A stretch of 64,000 nt of DNA, taken from positions 124,001 to 188,000 of the forward strand of contig NZ_JBHSCW010000007.1 of assembly GCF_042651425.1 (NCBI RefSeq), given 5' to 3'. The notes beneath the pieces are model-generated. The model worked only from the letters and a program-made list of their open reading frames with translations, did no database searches and was not told the origin of the DNA. The position numbers and the translations under genes are program-made. This stretch comes from Fodinicurvata halophila (GTDB taxonomy: Bacteria > Pseudomonadota > Alphaproteobacteria > Kiloniellales > DSM-21159). Shown here in pieces: positions 60,533-64,000 of this stretch (position 1 is the first letter of the stretch; every line of letters begins with the position of its first letter).

Positions 60533-61528
60533 TCAGTTGGCGAGGAAGGCGTCCAGGATCTTCTGGCCCTCTTCGCCGGCGCGCTCGGCCCATTCGGCAG
60601 ACATGGTCTCGCCGATCTCGAGCAGGGAATCACGAAGCTCCTCGCTCGGCTCGTAGACCTCGATGCCGTTCTCGGCGAGGACTTCCGTCTGGGTCTTCGT
60701 CTCTTCCATGGACATCTCCCAGCCACGGGCCTCGGCCTCGCCGGCGGCTTCCATGACGGCCTCCTGCACCTCGGGCGACAGGGCGTCGAAGGCATCCTGG
60801 TTCACCACGATGATGTTCTTCGGCAGCCAGGCACGGGTATCGGCGTAGTAGTCCAGGAAGTCCCAGGCCTTCACGTTCACGCCGGTGGACGGCGAGGTGA
60901 TCATGGCGTCGACGCGGCCGGTGGAGAAGGCCTGTGCCAGATCCGGCACCTCGACCTGGGTCGGCACGGCCCCGGCCAGCTGGGCCAGGCGCTCGGTGGT
61001 GTTGTTGTAGCTGCGGAAGCTGGTGCCGCTCAGGTCGTCGATGGTCTGCAGCTTCTCGGTGGTGTAGATGCCCTGCGGCGGCCAGGCCACGGCATAGAGC
61101 ACCTTGAGGTTCTGCTGGGCGAGGAGCTCTTCGGTCTTCTCGCGGGAGACCTCCCAGAGCTTGCCGGCCTCTTCATAGCTGGTGGCCAGGAAGGGCACGG
61201 AATCAATCTGGAAGATGGCATTCTCGTTGGCCAGCAGCGACAGCAGGAATTCGCCGGCCTGGACCTGTCCGCCGCGCACGGCGTTCTTGATCTCCGGGTG
61301 CTCGATCAGGGAGCCGTTGGAATGCACCGTGATGGTCAGCTCACCGTCGGTGGCTTCCTCGACGTCCTCGGCGAACTGGATGATGTTCTGGGTGTGAAAG
61401 TTGCCCTCGGGGTAGGGCGTCGGCATGTCCCAGTTCTCGGCGGCGGCCACGCCGGCAGTCATGGTAAGCCCGAGGCCCATGGCGGCGGCGCCGGTCGCGA
61501 GACGGGACAGGATCGTCTTGGTCGTCAT
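60533..61528 (-). CDS. dctP: TRAP transporter substrate-binding protein
   Basis: 331 residues, signal peptide ending near AAA (about 29). DctP-family features: WDMPTPYPEGNFHTQNIIQFAEDVEEAT, the ligand-arginine segment around SGTSFRSYNNTTERLAQLAGAVP, and NIIVVNQDAFDALSPEVQEAV. The ligand is a carboxylate by family. The operon partner aconitase X suggests a hydroxy-amino or hydroxy acid, which is inference. First gene of the operon behind a good promoter. Confidence 0.93.
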   Translation of the reverse strand: MTTKTILSRLATGAAAMGLGLTMTAGVAAAENWDMPTPYPEGNFHTQNIIQFAEDVEEATDGELTITVHSNGSLIEHPEIKNAVRGGQVQAGEFLLSLLANENAIFQIDSVPFLATSYEEAGKLWEVSREKTEELLAQQNLKVLYAVAWPPQGIYTTEKLQTIDDLSGTSFRSYNNTTERLAQLAGAVPTQVEVPDLAQAFSTGRVDAMITSPSTGVNVKAWDFLDYYADTRAWLPKNIIVVNQDAFDALSPEVQEAVMEAAGEAEARGWEMSMEETKTQTEVLAENGIEVYEPSEELRDSLLEIGETMSAEWAERAGEEGQKILDAFLAN

Positions 61529-61612
61529 GATGTTGATACTCCCTGATGCCTGGATTGTCTTGATCGTTGTATTGGCGAACGCGTTGATGCGATAGCCTTA
61601 AGTTTCGGCATG

Positions 61613-61641
61613 ATCATCATAATTCAACGACAAAGTGTCAA
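61613..61641 (-). promoter_or_regulatory. Sigma70-type promoter of dctPQM operon
   Basis: On the minus strand, TTGACA (61636-61641), 17 bp, GATGAT (61613-61618), about 85 bp upstream of the dctP start. The -35 is perfect and the -10 matches 4 of 6. The 222-bp gap to the divergent MBL gene holds nothing else obvious. Confidence 0.5.
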
Positions 61642-61750
61642 GGAACGGCAAATTTGCCCAGCGCACCCTTGAGGCCCTTGCCGGCTTCGGCGAGACTTTC
61701 CGGCGCTGATGCGCGCGGCGTCATCATACAAGAGAGGAAAGGAAAACCCC

Positions 61751-62440
61751 GTGACGGCGGACTACGAGATTATCCTGCAGGGCAACAACCTGCGCCTCCG
61801 GGAAGGCTTCCTGGGCCTGGCGAACGTCAGCCTGATCCACACAGCCCAGGGCCCGATGCTGTTCGATGTCGGGCATTTCGTGAACCGCGAGGGCCTGCTG
61901 GCCGCCCTGGCGGCGCGGGACCTGGCGCCCGCGGACATTCCCTTCGTCTTCCTCTCGCACCTGCATTTCGACCACAGCCTGAACATCGACCTGTTTCCCG
62001 AAGCCAAGGTCTTTGTCAGTCAACGGGAATGGGATTACGCTGCAGCCCCGCACGAGAGGGACGCGTTCATCCCGAAGATGATCCGCATGCAGCTGGAGGG
62101 TTTCAACCTCGAGCTTCTGGACGGCGAGCCGGACCTGTTCCCGGGCGTGCGGACCCTGGCAGTGCCGGGGCACACACCAGGATCCTATGCCCTGGACCTG
62201 GATACACCGGACAAGGGCCGCGTGGTGATCGCCGGCGATGCCATCAAGTACCCCAAGGAGGTGGTGGGCCGGCGCTGCGACATGGCCTTCGACACCCTGG
62301 AGGCGGGCACCCGGAGCATCGAACGCATCCTCGCCATCGCCGATCGCATCGTGCCGGGCCATTTCCCGGAGATGGTGCGCCAGCCGGATGGAACCTTCCT
62401 CTGGCAGGACGCAGCCTCCTTCGAGCTGCTGGTCCGCTGA
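61751..62440 (+). CDS. Metallo-beta-lactamase-fold hydrolase
   Basis: 229 residues from a GTG at 61751, which has an AAAGGAAAA site and the natural domain start TADYEIILQG. The zinc motif SHLHFDHS (HxHxDH) is intact, followed by VPGHTPGS, AGDAIKYP and a C-terminal IVPGHFP His. The group includes N-acyl-homoserine lactonases and other lactone or thioester hydrolases; I cannot separate these. Divergent from the dctP operon. Confidence 0.82.
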   Translation: MTADYEIILQGNNLRLREGFLGLANVSLIHTAQGPMLFDVGHFVNREGLLAALAARDLAPADIPFVFLSHLHFDHSLNIDLFPEAKVFVSQREWDYAAAPHERDAFIPKMIRMQLEGFNLELLDGEPDLFPGVRTLAVPGHTPGSYALDLDTPDKGRVVIAGDAIKYPKEVVGRRCDMAFDTLEAGTRSIERILAIADRIVPGHFPEMVRQPDGTFLWQDAASFELLVR

Positions 62441-62450
62441 GGCTCTGCGA

Positions 62451-63284
62451 TCACTCGCGCAACTGCGCCTTCAGGAACACCAGCGTGCGGTCCCAGGCCG
62501 TTGCGGCGTCCTCCTCGTCATAGCGGGCGCCGGTCGGATTGGCGAAAGCATGGCCGGCATCGTACCAGTAGAGCGTGAGGTCCTTGCCCGCCTCGTCCAT
62601 GCGACTGGCGAAGGTCTCCACCATCTCCGCGGTGATGGCCTCGTCCTGGCGGCCGAAGTGGCCGAGCACCGGCCCCTTCAGTTTCTTCAGGTCCTCGACA
62701 GAACGATCCACGCGTCCGTAGTAGATGACCGTGGCATCCACCGGAGTGGCGATGGAGGCATTGAGCGACCAGGCACCACCGAAGCACCAGCCGACAGTGG
62801 CCACCTTGCCGGTGCTGTCATCGTGGTCCCTCAACCAGTCGATCCAGGCGACCAGGGTTTCAGTGGCCACTTCTGGATCGAGCTCCTGGGTCAGTTCGCG
62901 TGCCTTCTCGCGATTACCGGCCTCGGCGACCTCGCCGCCGTAAAGGTCGACGGCCAGCGCAAGGTAACCCTGCTCGGCGAACTCCGCGGCCATGGTCTTG
63001 ATCTGGTCGTTCAGGCCCCACCATTCGTGGATCAGCAGAACGGCCTGGGCCGGCGTGTCCGCAGGCCGGGCAAGGGATGCACTCACCGTGTCGCCGTTGG
63101 ACAGGGTAAGCTGTACTTCCTCAAGGGTTTCCGCCGCGGCGCGGGCGAGCTTGGGGTTGGCAAGCACGTTGGCGAGGCCAGAGGCCAACGGGGCCGCAGC
63201 CAGGCCCTTCAGCACACTGCGGCGGCCATAGCCCGAACCTTCGGCCGGGCCAAGAGGAATGGTCTTGTAGATCGGAGACTTCAT
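62451..63284 (-). CDS. Dienelactone hydrolase family protein with Tat signal
   Basis: 277 residues from the ATG at 63284, which has an AAGGAGG site. A twin-arginine signal (YGRRSVLKGLAAAP, about 19-32) exports it, unusual since most dienelactone hydrolases are cytoplasmic. The alpha/beta-hydrolase triad is Cys in VGWCFGGAW, Asp in FGRQDEAI and His in YDAGHAFAN. LIHEWWGLN is the oxyanion region. True substrate unknown; may act on a periplasmic lactone or ester. Confidence 0.85.
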   Translation of the reverse strand: MKSPIYKTIPLGPAEGSGYGRRSVLKGLAAAPLASGLANVLANPKLARAAAETLEEVQLTLSNGDTVSASLARPADTPAQAVLLIHEWWGLNDQIKTMAAEFAEQGYLALAVDLYGGEVAEAGNREKARELTQELDPEVATETLVAWIDWLRDHDDSTGKVATVGWCFGGAWSLNASIATPVDATVIYYGRVDRSVEDLKKLKGPVLGHFGRQDEAITAEMVETFASRMDEAGKDLTLYWYDAGHAFANPTGARYDEEDAATAWDRTLVFLKAQLRE

Positions 63285-63372
63285 CGCGCACCTCCTTCTC
63301 GGACTCGTGAACGCGGAGAAACGCAGTGTAGCATGAAACCGTCTGTTGATCCCACCATAGCTCGCGCAGACG

Positions 63373-63401
63373 CAAAAAGGCCCGCCGTGATGGCGGGCCT
63401 T
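63373..63401 (-). terminator. Rho-independent terminator of rpmB
   Basis: Read on the minus strand: AAGGCCCGCC-ATCAC-GGCGGGCCTT followed by TTT. The 10-bp stem is perfect and lies 30 bp after the rpmB stop. Confidence 0.88.
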
Positions 63402-63430
63402 CATGACAAAACCGTCTTTTTACCAGGCGC

Positions 63431-63733
63431 TTAACTGGCGGCACTCTCCGCGCTGGCTGCCGCACGGGCAATACGGCGCTTGAGCTGTTGGGCCTCCTGG
63501 CCGAGCTTGCCGTTCGGCGTACCCAGCAGATAGGCGTCGAGGCCGCCCTTGTGCTCGATGGTGCGGATGGAGGAGGTTGCCAGGCGCAGAGGCACCATTT
63601 GCCCCAGCGCATCACTGTAAAGTGAGGTTGCCTGCAGGTTCGGCAGAAAGCGACGCCGGGTCTTGTTGTTGGCGTGGCTAACATTGTTGCCGCTCAGGAC
63701 ACCCTTGCCGGTGAAGGCGCAACGTCGTGCCAT
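63431..63733 (-). CDS. rpmB: 50S ribosomal protein L28
   Basis: 100 residues, standard alphaproteobacterial L28: MARRCAFTGKGVLSGNNVSHANNK, then RRFLPNLQ and the C-terminal Ala/Ser-rich tail. A structural protein of the large subunit. The single zinc-binding Cys pair of some L28 variants is not present. Monocistronic with its own terminator. Confidence 0.96.
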   Translation of the reverse strand: MARRCAFTGKGVLSGNNVSHANNKTRRRFLPNLQATSLYSDALGQMVPLRLATSSIRTIEHKGGLDAYLLGTPNGKLGQEAQQLKRRIARAAASAESAAS

Positions 63734-63871
63734 GATCTCGGTTCCGTTTCGAATCGTCGGTTAAAATGATTTGCGCCGGAAGGGGATACCCATCCGGGCG
63801 CGCAACTGCCTTCTACGCAAGCCGGCGTGCGGCGTCAAGCCCCACGCCGGCATGAGGGGCGCAGACAGGGC

Positions 63872-64000
63872 CTAGATGTGTTCCTCGATCCAGGCCTGGA
63901 GCTGGTTCTTGGGCAGGGCGCCCACCTTGGTGGCACTGACGGCCCCGTCCTTGAACAGCATCAGGGTGGGAATGCCGCGCACGCCGTACTTGGCCGGTGT
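63872..64000 (-). CDS. trxA: Thioredoxin, C-terminal part (cut by window edge)
   Basis: The last 42 codons are visible: KYGVRGIPTLMLFKDG with the conserved cis-Pro after Ile, then a KVGALPKNQLQAWIEEHI ending typical of thioredoxin 1. The active-site CGPC lies beyond the window end, so the redox motif cannot be confirmed. The stop is TAG at 63872. Confidence 0.88.
   Translation of the reverse strand, partial: TPAKYGVRGIPTLMLFKDGAVSATKVGALPKNQLQAWIEEHI

Noticed and set aside
1..64000. tRNA, rRNA, CRISPR arrays, transposases, prophage genes
   Set aside because: Reading the intergenic gaps on both strands showed no tRNA-like T-loop, no regularly spaced repeats and no recombinase or phage protein motifs.

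Overview
The window reads as chromosomal DNA of a GC-rich alphaproteobacterium, most like the Rhodospirillales/Rhodovibrionales. Support comes from gene content: a cytochrome bc1 operon (Tat-dependent Rieske protein, cytochrome b, c1) divergent from trmL-hemF, a RegB/RegA redox two-component pair, a plcP-agt lipid-remodelling pair, a TRAP transporter with an aconitase X dehydratase, and AcrAB-like efflux. Coding density is high, with many 1-16 bp overlaps. I see no tRNA, rRNA, CRISPR array, phage or insertion sequence.

Layout. 0-2.7 kb: modABC molybdate importer behind a Mo-box palindrome. 2.7-7.1 kb: hemF and trmL divergent from petABC. 7.1-11.9 kb: MTA phosphorylase with a VOC protein, purD, xseA. 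11.9-18.5 kb: TetR regulator, AcrR-like operator and a three-gene RND pump. 18.5-25.2 kb: phosphorus module, with a PhnCDEE-type importer behind Pho-box-like sequences, glycosyltransferase agt, phospholipase plcP and a divergent lipid kinase. 25.3-33.9 kb: MFS transporter, RegA/RegB with a metalloprotease, an Ada-like methyltransferase, small VOC and NTF2-like proteins, a membrane transporter of unknown substrate, and an SDR.

34.2-49.8 kb is the most unusual part. It is one long same-strand array: Na/Pi symporter, a two-TM sensor, a sensor-MFS fusion, an orphan Tat-exported binding protein, GNAT, alanine-racemase-like protein, RsbW-type kinase, STAS antagonist, two tandem NCS2-type permeases whose C-terminal domains look like degenerate RsbW folds, two more sensors, and a membrane-bound SpoIIE/PP2C phosphatase. 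It has the kinase, antagonist and phosphatase of a partner-switching circuit but no sigma factor. My inference is that periplasmic ligand sensing is wired through the phosphatase, STAS protein and kinase to transporters rather than, or as well as, to transcription. I do not recognise it as a described system.

50.4-53.1 kb (LysR regulator, DUF4242 protein, methyltransferase) has lower GC and dense palindromes and looks acquired. 53.2-61.6 kb: EamA exporter, serine hydrolase, then a catabolic operon dctPQM-pmbA-acnX(large)-acnX(small). 61.7-64 kb: MBL hydrolase, Tat-exported dienelactone hydrolase, rpmB with a clear terminator, and the 3' end of a thioredoxin gene cut by the window edge.
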